Positions 1-7,809 of a DNA stretch of 64,000 nucleotides are shown piece after piece. The stretch is taken from contig UBPA01000004.1 in NCBI GenBank assembly GCA_900467185.1, positions 248,001-312,000 of the forward strand. Direction: 5' to 3'. Origin of the DNA: Hyphomicrobiales bacterium (GTDB lineage Bacteria > Pseudomonadota > Alphaproteobacteria > Rhizobiales > Rhizobiaceae). The notes beneath the pieces are model-generated. The model was given only the letters and a program-made list of their open reading frames with translations, was not told where the DNA came from and made no database searches. Numbering within the stretch: the first letter of the stretch is position 1; each line of letters begins with the position of its first letter. The translations under genes were made by a program, and so were the position numbers.

Positions 1-140
1 CGGTGGTCTTCGGCTGGATCTTTTTCGACGATACGCCCCGCCCGACCGTCGTCATCGGCGCCGCCCTCATCGTGGCGTCCGGGCTCTTCATCTTTTTCCG
101 TGAGCAAAAGCTAAAGAAAATCAAGCCGTCCGAGGAATAG
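1..140 (+). CDS. DMT/EamA-family permease, C-terminal fragment
   Basis: The window opens inside this gene; only about 45 C-terminal residues are visible, in the frame beginning at base 3, ending at TAG 138-140. The tail reads [10 protein letters not shown], then a hydrophobic helix around [15 protein letters not shown], and a charged cytoplasmic end rich in Lys and Glu. This pattern (short GW-F-F loop, last helix with IGAALI-SGL, then an R-E-rich tail) is typical of the last helix of EamA drug/metabolite exporters. Substrate cannot be inferred. The family call rests on one helix only. Confidence 0.6.
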   Translation, partial: VVFGWIFFDDTPRPTVVIGAALIVASGLFIFFREQKLKKIKPSEE

Positions 141-315
141 CGGCGAGATCGGCCGTTCTCCGTTGCCAAAGCAGTTGCGATCCTTATGCTGGTCAACCAG
201 ACAGAGATCCGGCGGTAGTCGCTCCGAGGGAACGGCGACGTCACCTGGGGAACCCGCCCGGAGCACGGAAAAAAGCTGCCGCAAACAGTGCGGCCGGCAC
301 AATGGGAGAGTGGGA

Positions 316-1362
316 ATGGGACTGATCAGCCTTCGGCAATTGCTGGATCATGCGGCCGAAAACGACTATGCGGTACCGGCTTTCAACGTGAACAACCTGG
401 AATATGTTCAGGCGGTGATGCGGGCGGCGGACAAGACCGACAGCCCCGTCATCCTTCAGGCCAGCCGCGGTGCGCGAGCCTATGCCGGCGACGGCTTTCT
501 GCGCCACCTGATCCTCGGTGCGGCCGAGGAATATCCGCACATCCCGATCTGCCTTCATCTCGATCACGGCGACCAGCCCTCCACCTGTATCTCCGCCATC
601 ACCAACGGTTTCACCTCCGTCATGATGGACGGCTCGCTGCTGGCCGACGGCAAGACGGTGGCCAGCTATGAATACAACGTCGCGGTCACGTCAGAAGTCG
701 TGAAGATCGCGCATGCGGCCGGCGTTTCGGTCGAAGGCGAGCTTGGTTGTCTCGGCAATCTGGAGACGGGCGCCGGCGACAAGGAAGACGGCCACGGCTT
801 CGAGGGCAAGCTGACGCGCGAAGAACTTCTGACCGACCCGGAACAGGCGCTCGACTTCGTCAGCAAGACCGGCGTCGATGCGCTGGCCGTCGCCATCGGC
901 ACCAGCCATGGCGCCTACAAGTTCACCCGCGCGCCGGATGGCGACATCCTGTCGATCGAGACGATCGAGAGGATCCACAAGGCCCTGCCCAACACCCACC
1001 TCGTCATGCACGGTTCCTCCACGGTGCCGCAGGACCTGCAGGACCTCTTCACCGCCTATGGCGGCGAGATGACCCAGACCTGGGGCGTGCCCGTTTCGGA
1101 AATCCAGCGCGGCATTCCCTTCGGCGTGCGCAAGGTCAATATCGACACCGACCTGCGTCTGGCGATGACCGGGACGATCCGCAAGTGCTTCAAGGAGAAG
1201 CCCGAGAATTTCGACCCGCGCAGCTACCTGAAGCCCGCAACGGCCTTGATGACCGAGGTTTGCCTGGAGCGTTTCGAAGCCTTCCGCACCGCCGGCAAGG
1301 CATCGTCGATCCGTATCCGGCGCATGGCCGATATGGCGGCCTCCTACGCGAAGACGGCCTGA
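316..1362 (+). CDS. fba: Class II fructose-bisphosphate aldolase (Calvin-cycle subtype)
   Basis: A 348-residue cytoplasmic zinc aldolase that interconverts fructose 1,6-bisphosphate with glyceraldehyde 3-phosphate and DHAP. ATG 316 follows a GGGAGAGTGGGA stretch and gives the family N-terminus [15 protein letters not shown]; the frame stays open further upstream but that extension does not look like the family. Visible motifs are AFNVNN near residue 23, the zinc/catalytic HLDH at 81-84, [15 protein letters not shown] and HGSSTVP. Length and motifs match the CbbA-like subgroup of class II aldolases common in rhizobia. Gluconokinase follows 5 bp downstream, so the two could be cotranscribed, which fits sugar catabolism through gluconate and triose phosphates. 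Confidence 0.93.
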   Translation: MGLISLRQLLDHAAENDYAVPAFNVNNLEYVQAVMRAADKTDSPVILQASRGARAYAGDGFLRHLILGAAEEYPHIPICLHLDHGDQPSTCISAITNGFTSVMMDGSLLADGKTVASYEYNVAVTSEVVKIAHAAGVSVEGELGCLGNLETGAGDKEDGHGFEGKLTREELLTDPEQALDFVSKTGVDALAVAIGTSHGAYKFTRAPDGDILSIETIERIHKALPNTHLVMHGSSTVPQDLQDLFTAYGGEMTQTWGVPVSEIQRGIPFGVRKVNIDTDLRLAMTGTIRKCFKEKPENFDPRSYLKPATALMTEVCLERFEAFRTAGKASSIRIRRMADMAASYAKTA

Positions 1363-1367
1363 TCCAC

Positions 1368-1958
1368 GTGCCGGACACCGATCGCAAAACCGGGGGGCCC
1401 TCCGCCCCCCGCACCGCTTCGCCGGCGGCACCCGCCGATCACCTGCCCGCACCCGTCGTGGTCATGGGCGTCAGCGGCTGTGGCAAAAGCTCCGTCGGCG
1501 AGGCCATCGCCGAGGCATTCTCGACCGATTTCATCGAGGGCGACGCCCTGCACCCGCCGGAAAACATCGCCAAGATGTCGGCCGGCACGCCGCTGACCGA
1601 CGAGGACCGCTGGCCGTGGCTCGACGCCGTCGGCAAGGCCCTGCAGAAGGGATCCGCGGACGGCCATGCTGTCGTGGTTTCCTGCTCCGCCCTGAAGAAG
1701 GCCTACCGCGACCACCTGCGCAAGGCGGCAGGCGGCAGGCTCGCCTTCGTCTTCCTCACGGGCGCAAGGGCTGTGCTCGAATCCCGCATGGGACACCGCA
1801 CCGGCCATTTCATGCCCACCTCCCTGCTCGACAGCCAGTTCAGGACGCTGGAGCCGCCGACGGGCGAAGACCTCGTCGTCACCATCGATATCGATCGCCC
1901 GCTCGACGCCGTCATTGCCGCTGCGCTGGAAGGCCTCGCCGATCTGCCGACTGCGTAA
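1368..1958 (+). CDS. gntK: Gluconokinase
   Basis: Phosphorylates D-gluconate to 6-phosphogluconate, feeding the Entner-Doudoroff and pentose phosphate pathways. About 196 residues from GTG 1368. A Walker A motif, GVSGCGKSS, lies at about residues 34-42, followed by the family signatures EGDALHPPENIAKMSAG and PLTDEDRWPWL, and later VVSCSALKKAYRD. The start is uncertain: the first 30 residues are a low-complexity Pro/Ala stretch absent from typical GntK proteins, no ATG precedes the P-loop strand, and the only other candidate is GTG 1458, which would begin almost at the P-loop. A stable hairpin (1391-1411) lies inside this N-terminal extension. Confidence 0.88.
   Translation: MPDTDRKTGGPSAPRTASPAAPADHLPAPVVVMGVSGCGKSSVGEAIAEAFSTDFIEGDALHPPENIAKMSAGTPLTDEDRWPWLDAVGKALQKGSADGHAVVVSCSALKKAYRDHLRKAAGGRLAFVFLTGARAVLESRMGHRTGHFMPTSLLDSQFRTLEPPTGEDLVVTIDIDRPLDAVIAAALEGLADLPTA
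1391..1411 (+). other. GC-rich hairpin between fba and the gntK core
   Basis: CGGGGGGC (1391-1398) and GCCCCCCG (1404-1411) form a perfect 8-bp stem with the loop CCTCC. No T-tract follows. It could slow transcription or translation at the fba/gntK junction, or be a degenerate fba terminator if gntK truly starts downstream. Confidence 0.4.
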
Positions 1959-2333
1959 GAGCCTCCCACGGGATCTCCCGGTCCTGGCACCCGATCTGCG
2001 CCATTTTCGACGCAAACCGCTCCTGCCGGCAGCAAAGCGCATGCACCCCGTGACACCGACGGCGAAAGCGCTTTAAGGACGTTCGATCGGATGGCATCCG
2101 TGATTCTCCGACGCGCGCGGGAGCGAGGAACGCGACCGATGGCGATCTGAACGGGAAGCGCGGGCGATGTCATGACCGCGTCACATGAGAATGACACGCG
2201 TGCCGCACATGACGGCGAAGAGCCATATCCGCTTCGACACGCGTCTCCGATGCTCGCGCGAAGCGGAACTGCAACGACCGCCAGGGCCTTGCCGAACGCG
2301 CAGGGCCCGAAGCCGGCCAGGATCGAGGATGCG
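1959..2333. other. Intergenic region gntK-DUF1045 with a 10-bp palindrome
   Basis: 375 bp with no convincing gene; an upstream reading-frame extension of the next gene reaches 2172 but lacks family similarity. The only striking element is the perfect palindrome AAAGCGCTTT at 2065-2074, with a central CG as in many LacI-family operators. It lies about 260 bp before the phosphonate operon, so it may equally belong to the gntK side. No clear promoter or terminator was recognised. Confidence 0.45.
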
Positions 2334-3041
2334 ATGCGCTACGCCCTTTACTTCACCCCACCGAAAGACGATGCCCTGACGCTGGCCGCTGCGGCCTGGC
2401 TGTCGCGCGACGCCTTTCTCGATGGCCGGGTGCCGACGCCCGAGGTGCCCGGTTTCACGACGGAGGAGCTCGGCACGCTGACGGCGGAGCCGCGGCGCTA
2501 CGGCTTCCACGCCACGCTGAAGGCACCCTTTGCGCTTGCGCCCGGCCGCACGGAAGCCGAGCTGCTGGCGGCGCTTGACGAGTTCTCCGCCGAATGCGCG
2601 CCTTTCGAAATCCCGTCGCTGACGCTCGGGCAGCTCGGCCCTTTCTTCGCCCTCGTTCCCGGTGCCCCCTGCGAGGCGCTTTCGAGCTTTGCCGCGGAGA
2701 CCGTGCGCCGGTTCGAGCCCTTTCGTGCGGCCCTGTCGGCGGAAGACATCGCGCGCCGGAAGCCCGAGACGCTGCCGCCTGCGCAGCGGGAGAATCTTGA
2801 AAACTGGGGCTACCCGTATGTTTTCGACGAATTCCGCTTTCACATGACGCTGACGGATGCCGTTTCGCAGGAGCGGCGGCCGGCCGTGCGGGCGGCGCTC
2901 GAAGAGGCCTTTGCCGGCTTCCTCGGAAAGCCGTTGTCCGTGACCGCACTCGCGCTCTTCGTCGAGCCGAAGCGCGGCAGCCCCTTTACCGTCCACTCGC
3001 TGATGCCGCTGGGCGATGCCGCGATCGAAGGAGACAGATGA
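2334..3041 (+). CDS. DUF1045 phosphonate-metabolism protein
   Basis: A 235-residue protein of the DUF1045 family, usually found with C-P lyase genes and distantly related to 2H (RNA ligase/phosphoesterase-like) proteins. ATG 2334 gives MRYALYFTPPKDD, the family N-terminus, with a GAGG ribosome-binding site just upstream. Two His-x-Thr/Met-type motifs are visible, GFHATLKAPF near residue 57 and FHMTLTD near residue 168, as expected of a 2H fold with paired catalytic His-x-Thr elements. Its stop codon directly abuts the phnM start, indicating translational coupling. The precise reaction is not known to me; a role in processing the ribosyl cyclic-phosphate product of C-P lyase is plausible inference only. 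Confidence 0.85.
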   Translation: MRYALYFTPPKDDALTLAAAAWLSRDAFLDGRVPTPEVPGFTTEELGTLTAEPRRYGFHATLKAPFALAPGRTEAELLAALDEFSAECAPFEIPSLTLGQLGPFFALVPGAPCEALSSFAAETVRRFEPFRAALSAEDIARRKPETLPPAQRENLENWGYPYVFDEFRFHMTLTDAVSQERRPAVRAALEEAFAGFLGKPLSVTALALFVEPKRGSPFTVHSLMPLGDAAIEGDR

Positions 3042-4184
3042 ATGGCCGTCGAGCAGATCTTCACCAATGCCAGCATCGTCCTGCCGGATGAAATCGTAAA
3101 AGGCTCCGTGCTCGTTCGCGACGGGCGGATCGCCGATATCTCGACCGGCTCGCTTCACAGCGGCGAGGATTTCGAGGGCGACTATCTCATTCCCGGCCTC
3201 GTCGAGCTGCACACCGATCACCTGGAAACGCATTATGCCCCCCGCCCCGGCCTGCGCTGGATGAAGATCGCGGCGATCCAGGCCCATGATGCCCAGATCG
3301 TCACCTCCGGCATCACCACGGTCTTCGATTGTCTGCGCATGGGCTCGGCGGAAGGCGACGACGGCTTTGCCACCGGCGAGATGCGCGCCATGGCCGATGC
3401 GCTGGCCGAGGCGGAGCGGGAAAATCGCCTGCGCGCCGACCACCGTATCCACCTGCGCTGCGAGGTCTCGACCGACAACGTGCTCGACCAGTTCGACGCC
3501 TTCCGCGACGATGCGAAGGTGGGCCTCGTCTCGCTCATGGATCACGCGCCCGGCCAGCGCCAGTTCCAGACGATGGATCAGTACATCCTTTATTACAAGA
3601 TCAAGCGCGGCCTCTCGGACGAGGCCTTCGCGCTCTATGTCGAGAAGCAGCTGGCGCTGTCGGAGCGCAACTCGGCCCGCCATCGCATCGCGCTCGCCGA
3701 TATCTGCGCTGCCCGCGGCATCCCGATCGCCAGCCATGACGATGCGACCGCGGCCCATGTCGAGGAATCGATCGATCTCGGCGTCAAGCTGGCGGAATTC
3801 CCGACCAGCCTGGAGGCCGCCGATCTCTCCCACAGGGCCGGCCTCAGCGTTCTGATGGGAGCGCCGAACGTCGTGCGCGGCGGCTCGCACTCCGGCAATA
3901 TCGCCGCCCGCGATCTCGCCGAGCGCGGCGTTCTCGACGTGCTCTCGTCCGACTACGTGCCCTTCAGCCTCATCCACGCGCCCTTCCTGCTCGCCGACGC
4001 CATCGATGGCTTCGGCCTGGAAAAAGCGATCGCGCTCGTCAGCGACAATCCGGCCCGCACGGTCGGTCTCGAGGATCGGGGACGGATCGCGGTCGGCCGC
4101 CGTGCCGACCTCGTGCGCGTCGAGCGGCCGAGCGGCGTGCCGATCGTCCGCTCCGTCTGGCGCAACGGGCGGCGTGTCGCATGA
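3042..4184 (+). CDS. phnM: Alpha-D-ribose 1-methylphosphonate 5-triphosphate diphosphatase PhnM
   Basis: An amidohydrolase-fold enzyme of 380 residues that removes pyrophosphate from ribose-1-alkylphosphonate 5-triphosphate before C-P bond cleavage. The metal-binding motif ELHTDHLETH lies at about residues 55-64, and later conserved parts include LMDHAPGQRQ and SHDDATAAHV. A C-terminal PARTVGLEDRG..AVGRRADL segment is the usual composite-domain closure of amidohydrolases. Its ATG immediately follows the DUF1045 stop and its end overlaps the phnN start, so three genes form one tight operon. The C-P lyase core (phnG-L) is not in this window and must lie elsewhere if the pathway is complete. Confidence 0.94.
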   Translation: MAVEQIFTNASIVLPDEIVKGSVLVRDGRIADISTGSLHSGEDFEGDYLIPGLVELHTDHLETHYAPRPGLRWMKIAAIQAHDAQIVTSGITTVFDCLRMGSAEGDDGFATGEMRAMADALAEAERENRLRADHRIHLRCEVSTDNVLDQFDAFRDDAKVGLVSLMDHAPGQRQFQTMDQYILYYKIKRGLSDEAFALYVEKQLALSERNSARHRIALADICAARGIPIASHDDATAAHVEESIDLGVKLAEFPTSLEAADLSHRAGLSVLMGAPNVVRGGSHSGNIAARDLAERGVLDVLSSDYVPFSLIHAPFLLADAIDGFGLEKAIALVSDNPARTVGLEDRGRIAVGRRADLVRVERPSGVPIVRSVWRNGRRVA

Positions 4185-4771
4185 CCCCGGATCACCCGAC
4201 GGGCGGCACCGGCGCCATGATCGTCGTCGTCGGCCCGAGCGGCGCCGGCAAGGATAGCGTTATCCACTACGCCATGACACGGCTGAAGGCCCGATCGGCC
4301 GAGGTCGAGCTCGTCCGCCGCGTGATCACGCGCGCGCAGGATGCCGGTGGCGAGGATCACGAAGCGATCTCGCCGGAGGATTTTCGCGCCCGTGCCGAAA
4401 AGGGTGCCTTCGCCGTTCACTGGGAGGCCCACGGCCTTTGCTATGGCATCCCGGTGGCGTGCCACGCGAGGCTCGCGGAAAGGCGCACGCTGGTCGCCAA
4501 TGGCAGCCGCGCCGTGCTCGACGGTTTCCGGAATGCGTTTCCGCGCGTGGCGGTCGTCAATATCGTGGCGTCGCCCGAGGTCATCGCGGCCCGGCTGATC
4601 GCGCGCGCCCGGGAAAGCGAAGCCGACATCCGTCAGAGGCTTGCCCGCCAGGTGCCGGACATCGATGGCGATCCACATTTGACCACCATCGACAATAGCG
4701 GCCCGCTGGAAGAGGCCGGCGAACGCTTCGCAGCCTTCGTGCTGTCGCTGGCAAGAGCCGAAGCCAGTTAA
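4181..4771 (+). CDS. phnN: Ribose 1,5-bisphosphate phosphokinase PhnN
   Basis: Converts ribose 1,5-bisphosphate to PRPP, the salvage step that closes the C-P lyase pathway. The protein has 196 residues with a guanylate-kinase-like P-loop GPSGAGKDS at residues 18-26, followed by VRRVITRAQDAGGEDHEAIS and a GLCYGIP segment typical of PhnN. Its ATG overlaps the phnM stop as ATGA, implying translational coupling. Convergent with amaB; an 11-bp-stem hairpin separates them. Confidence 0.92.
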   Translation: MTPDHPTGGTGAMIVVVGPSGAGKDSVIHYAMTRLKARSAEVELVRRVITRAQDAGGEDHEAISPEDFRARAEKGAFAVHWEAHGLCYGIPVACHARLAERRTLVANGSRAVLDGFRNAFPRVAVVNIVASPEVIAARLIARARESEADIRQRLARQVPDIDGDPHLTTIDNSGPLEEAGERFAAFVLSLARAEAS

Positions 4772-4776
4772 CAGAC

Positions 4777-4805
4777 GAATGAGGGCGGCCGATGCGCCCT
4801 CATTC
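4777..4805. terminator. Hairpin between convergent phnN and amaB
   Basis: GAATGAGGGCG (4777-4787) pairs perfectly with CGCCCTCATTC (4795-4805) around a 7-nt loop, exactly between the two stop codons. There is no strong T-tract on either strand, but position and an 11-bp stem suggest a shared bidirectional terminator. Confidence 0.65.
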
Positions 4806-4814
4806 CTGGTGGTC

Positions 4815-6350
4815 CTATTCGATGTCGAACGACACGCCCTGCGCCAGCGGCAGCGCCTTGGAATAGTTCACCGTGTTCGTCGCCCGGCGCATATAGGCTT
4901 TCCAGGCATCCGAGCCGGATTCGCGACCGCCGCCGGTTTCCTTCTCGCCACCGAACGCACCGCCGATCTCCGCACCGGACGTGCCGATATTGACGTTGGC
5001 GATGCCGCAATCCGAACCGTCAGCCGACAGGAACCGCTCGGATTCCTGCAGGTCGCGGGTGAAGATCGACGAGGAGAGGCCGGCGGCCACGGCGTTGTGG
5101 GCGGCGATCGCCGCGTCGAAGTCGCTGTACTTCATGACGTAGAGGATCGGCGCGAAGGTTTCCTCCAGCACCGGCCCTGCCTGCTCCGGCATTTCGACCA
5201 GCGCCGGCTTGACGTAATAGGCCTCGGCATGGCCGAGATCGACACGCTCGCCACCCGTCACACGGCCACCATGCGCCTTGGCCTCCTCGAGTGCTTTTTG
5301 CATGCCCTCATAGGCCGGGCGATCGACCAGCGGGCCGACGAGGGCCGTGCTTTCGAGCGGATTGCCGACGGAGACACTGCCATAGGCCTTCTTCAGCCGC
5401 GGCAGCAGCGCATCATACACGCTGTCATGCACGAACAGGCGGCGCAACGTGGTGCAGCGCTGGCCGGCGGTGCCCATGGCGCCGAAGGCGATGGCGCGCA
5501 GCGCCATGTCGAGATCCGCCGACGGGCAGACGATGCCGCCATTGTTGCCGCCAAGCTCCAGAATGCCGCGCGCGAAGCGCTTGGCAAGCCGCGGTCCGAC
5601 ATCGCGGCCCATGCGGGTGGAGCCCGTAGCGGAAACGAGCGGCACTTTGGGATGATCGACCAGGACCTCGCCGATCCCCCGATCGCCGATCAGCACGGAC
5701 GACAGACCGGACGGTGCGTCCTCGCCGAAGCGCTTGATGGCCTTTTCGAGAACGGCCTGGCAGGCAAGCGCCGTCAGCGGCGTCTTTTCCGAAGGCTTCC
5801 AGACCACGGCATTGCCGCAGACGAAGGCAAGTGCCGCGTTCCAGGCCCAGACGGCGACCGGGAAGTTGAAGGCCGAGATGACGCCGATGACGCCGAGCGG
5901 ATGCCAGGTTTCCATCATCCGGTGGCCGGGACGCTCGGTCGCTATGGTCAGGCCGTAGAGCTGGCGGGAGAGGCCGACGGCGAAATCGCAGATGTCGATC
6001 ATCTCCTGCACTTCGCCGAGACCCTCCGACGGGATCTTGCCGGCTTCCAGCGAAACGAGACGGCCGAGATCGGCCTTGTGCGCCCGCAGCTCCTCGCCGA
6101 GCAGGCGGACCAGTTCGCCACGACGTGGCGCCGGGATCAGGCGCCAGGCCTTGAACGCCTCGTGCGCGGCCTCGATGCGGGCGGCGGTCTCGTCGGCCGA
6201 GATGGTCTTGAGGCGGGCGATCTCCTGGCCGGTCACCGGCGAGAAGGACGCCATGTCGCCGCCGGTGTGAAGGGCGGGATCGACGCCGAGAAGGCCGAGC
6301 AGACGGCCCGTCTCCGCGACGACGTCGAGCGACTTATGGGCGATGTTCAT
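4815..6350 (-). CDS. amaB: L-aminoadipate-semialdehyde (L-piperideine-6-carboxylate) dehydrogenase, ALDH7 family
   Basis: Oxidises 2-aminoadipate 6-semialdehyde to 2-aminoadipate in lysine catabolism. The 511-residue protein resembles antiquitin/ALDH7A in length. It shows the ALDH features ISAFNFPVAVWAWN near 160, WKPSEKTPL near 185, the general-base Glu in LELGGNN (about 265) and the nucleophile in GTAGQRCTTLRR (Cys about 299). The start is ATG 6350, preceded on its strand by AGGAG; the frame stays open further upstream but overlaps the next gene without family similarity. It is the last gene of an hglS-flavoprotein-amaB run, with a 22-bp gap. A generic semialdehyde dehydrogenase is the alternative, but the ALDH7 look and its neighbours support the lysine assignment. 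Confidence 0.9.
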   Translation of the reverse strand: MNIAHKSLDVVAETGRLLGLLGVDPALHTGGDMASFSPVTGQEIARLKTISADETAARIEAAHEAFKAWRLIPAPRRGELVRLLGEELRAHKADLGRLVSLEAGKIPSEGLGEVQEMIDICDFAVGLSRQLYGLTIATERPGHRMMETWHPLGVIGVISAFNFPVAVWAWNAALAFVCGNAVVWKPSEKTPLTALACQAVLEKAIKRFGEDAPSGLSSVLIGDRGIGEVLVDHPKVPLVSATGSTRMGRDVGPRLAKRFARGILELGGNNGGIVCPSADLDMALRAIAFGAMGTAGQRCTTLRRLFVHDSVYDALLPRLKKAYGSVSVGNPLESTALVGPLVDRPAYEGMQKALEEAKAHGGRVTGGERVDLGHAEAYYVKPALVEMPEQAGPVLEETFAPILYVMKYSDFDAAIAAHNAVAAGLSSSIFTRDLQESERFLSADGSDCGIANVNIGTSGAEIGGAFGGEKETGGGRESGSDAWKAYMRRATNTVNYSKALPLAQGVSFDIE

Positions 6351-6372
6351 GCATTCAACTCCTGAAAGGGGA

Positions 6373-7809
6373 TCAGCCGAAGCGGACGGTGCCGAGACCG
6401 CCGGGCGAGGTGAGGGTGAGAAGGCCGCAGGCCATGTCCTTGATCGTCTGCGGCGTATAGAGATCGTAATACTGCTGGTTCTTGCGGCCGATGGCATGTT
6501 CGGCGCTGAAGCTGCCGGCAAAATCCTCGACGACAACGGCATAGACCCAGTCGCGCAGCGCCGTTTCCAGCGAACCGTCGGCAAGCCCGTCCGCGTCGCG
6601 CGGGAAGACGATGTTGAGATGGACGCCGCCATCGCCGACATGGCCGAAATCGCAGATCCGGCCCTGCGGGAAGCGCTCCGGCATGTCGCGCTTCATCCGC
6701 TCGCAGAACGCCATGATATCGCCGCGCCGGAAGGCGACGTCGAAGGCGATGAGGCGGCCGGACTGCTTGACACCTTCCGACAGAGCGTGCCGCAACGCCC
6801 ACATCTCGTGCGCCGGACCGATGAAGGCATCGGCCAGCGGCGCCGCCTCGGTCTCGAAGATCTCGGCCAGCACGGATTCGAGCATGTCGCCGAGCGGCTC
6901 CTCGCTCTCGCGCGCCTGCCACGTCCGGCTGACCTCGGCGAGGATCACATAGTCCGGGATCTCGCCGTTCTGGAACGGGTTGCGAAGCGACGGCACATGG
7001 TCGAGCGCCGCGGCGATGGCATTGCGGGACATGCCCTCGAAGGCCGACAGCGTCGTGCCGAGCCGCTCTTCCATCAGCCGCAGCAGCGGCATCACGGCCT
7101 CGGGCCCCGCCGGCACCAGATAGGCCGTTGCGGTCTGCAGCGGCAGGCGCTCCAGATTGAGCACGCAGCGGGTGACGACGCCGAACGTGCCGGAGGTGCC
7201 GATGAAGAGCTGCTTCCAGTCCACGCCGGTATTGTTCTTGCGCAGCGCCTGTCCGAATTCGAGGATCGTGCCCTCGTCGTCGGCCAGAACGACCGTCAGC
7301 CCCAGCACGTTGCGCCTGACATCGCCATATTTCAGAAAGCGGGAGCCGCCGGTATTGGTGGCGATCATGCCACCCAGGCGCGGATCGGCCCCGAGGTCGA
7401 TCGGAAAGAACAGGCCGGACGCCTCCAGCCGCCGGTTGACGTCCGACAGCAAGAGGCCCGCTTCGGCCTCGAGCGAGCGGTTGTCTTCGTCTAGCGCGAA
7501 ATGCCCGGTCATCCGGTCGAGGCTGAGCACAATCTGCCCGCCCGCCGCGTCCGGCGTGGAGCCGGAGACGAGGCCGGTATTGCCCGACTGCGGCACGACG
7601 GCGAGGCCGTGGCGCACGCAATAGGAGAGGACGGCGGACACCTCCTGCGTGGTCTGCGGCCGCACGACGGCAAGCGCCCGGCCCGCATCGTAGCGCGCGC
7701 CGGTCTCGTAGGCCGCCATGTCGCCGGCTTGAGATACGAAGCCGCGTTCGCCCACCAGCGCCGTCAGCGCCTGCGCGTGCTCCTGCCCGATGACGACGCG
7801 AGGGGTCAC
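6373..7809 (-). CDS. FAD-binding oxidoreductase, probable D-2-hydroxyglutarate dehydrogenase
   Basis: A 478-residue flavoprotein of the FAD-linked oxidase family (VAO fold). The FAD-binding segment VVPQSGNTGLVSGSTPD lies near residue 63, and the C-terminal substrate/metal region contains GHVGDGGVHLNIVFP and SAEHAIGRKN. D-lactate, glycolate and D-2-hydroxyglutarate dehydrogenases share this architecture. Here the adjoining HglS makes D-2-hydroxyglutarate, so oxidation of that product to 2-oxoglutarate is the likeliest role. It starts with GTG at 7809, overlapping the hglS stop as GTGA, so the two are translationally coupled. Substrate assignment is inference from context. Confidence 0.85.
   Translation of the reverse strand: MTPRVVIGQEHAQALTALVGERGFVSQAGDMAAYETGARYDAGRALAVVRPQTTQEVSAVLSYCVRHGLAVVPQSGNTGLVSGSTPDAAGGQIVLSLDRMTGHFALDEDNRSLEAEAGLLLSDVNRRLEASGLFFPIDLGADPRLGGMIATNTGGSRFLKYGDVRRNVLGLTVVLADDEGTILEFGQALRKNNTGVDWKQLFIGTSGTFGVVTRCVLNLERLPLQTATAYLVPAGPEAVMPLLRLMEERLGTTLSAFEGMSRNAIAAALDHVPSLRNPFQNGEIPDYVILAEVSRTWQARESEEPLGDMLESVLAEIFETEAAPLADAFIGPAHEMWALRHALSEGVKQSGRLIAFDVAFRRGDIMAFCERMKRDMPERFPQGRICDFGHVGDGGVHLNIVFPRDADGLADGSLETALRDWVYAVVVEDFAGSFSAEHAIGRKNQQYYDLYTPQTIKDMACGLLTLTSPGGLGTVRFG

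Noticed and set aside
1364-1371. CCACGTGC and other bare CACGTG sites (for example 35627, 42313, 63718)
   Set aside because: They share the CACGTG centre of parS but lack the TT/AA flanks of TTCACGTGAA, so they are not counted as parS.
2172-2333. N-terminal extension of the DUF1045 protein
   Set aside because: Open in frame but not family-like; ATG 2334 has a GAGG site and gives the usual N-terminus.
4779-6365. Open frame of about 528 codons on the plus strand opposite amaB
   Set aside because: The minus strand encodes a complete ALDH7 protein with catalytic residues; the plus-strand translation has no domain and is rich in His/Arg/Gly.
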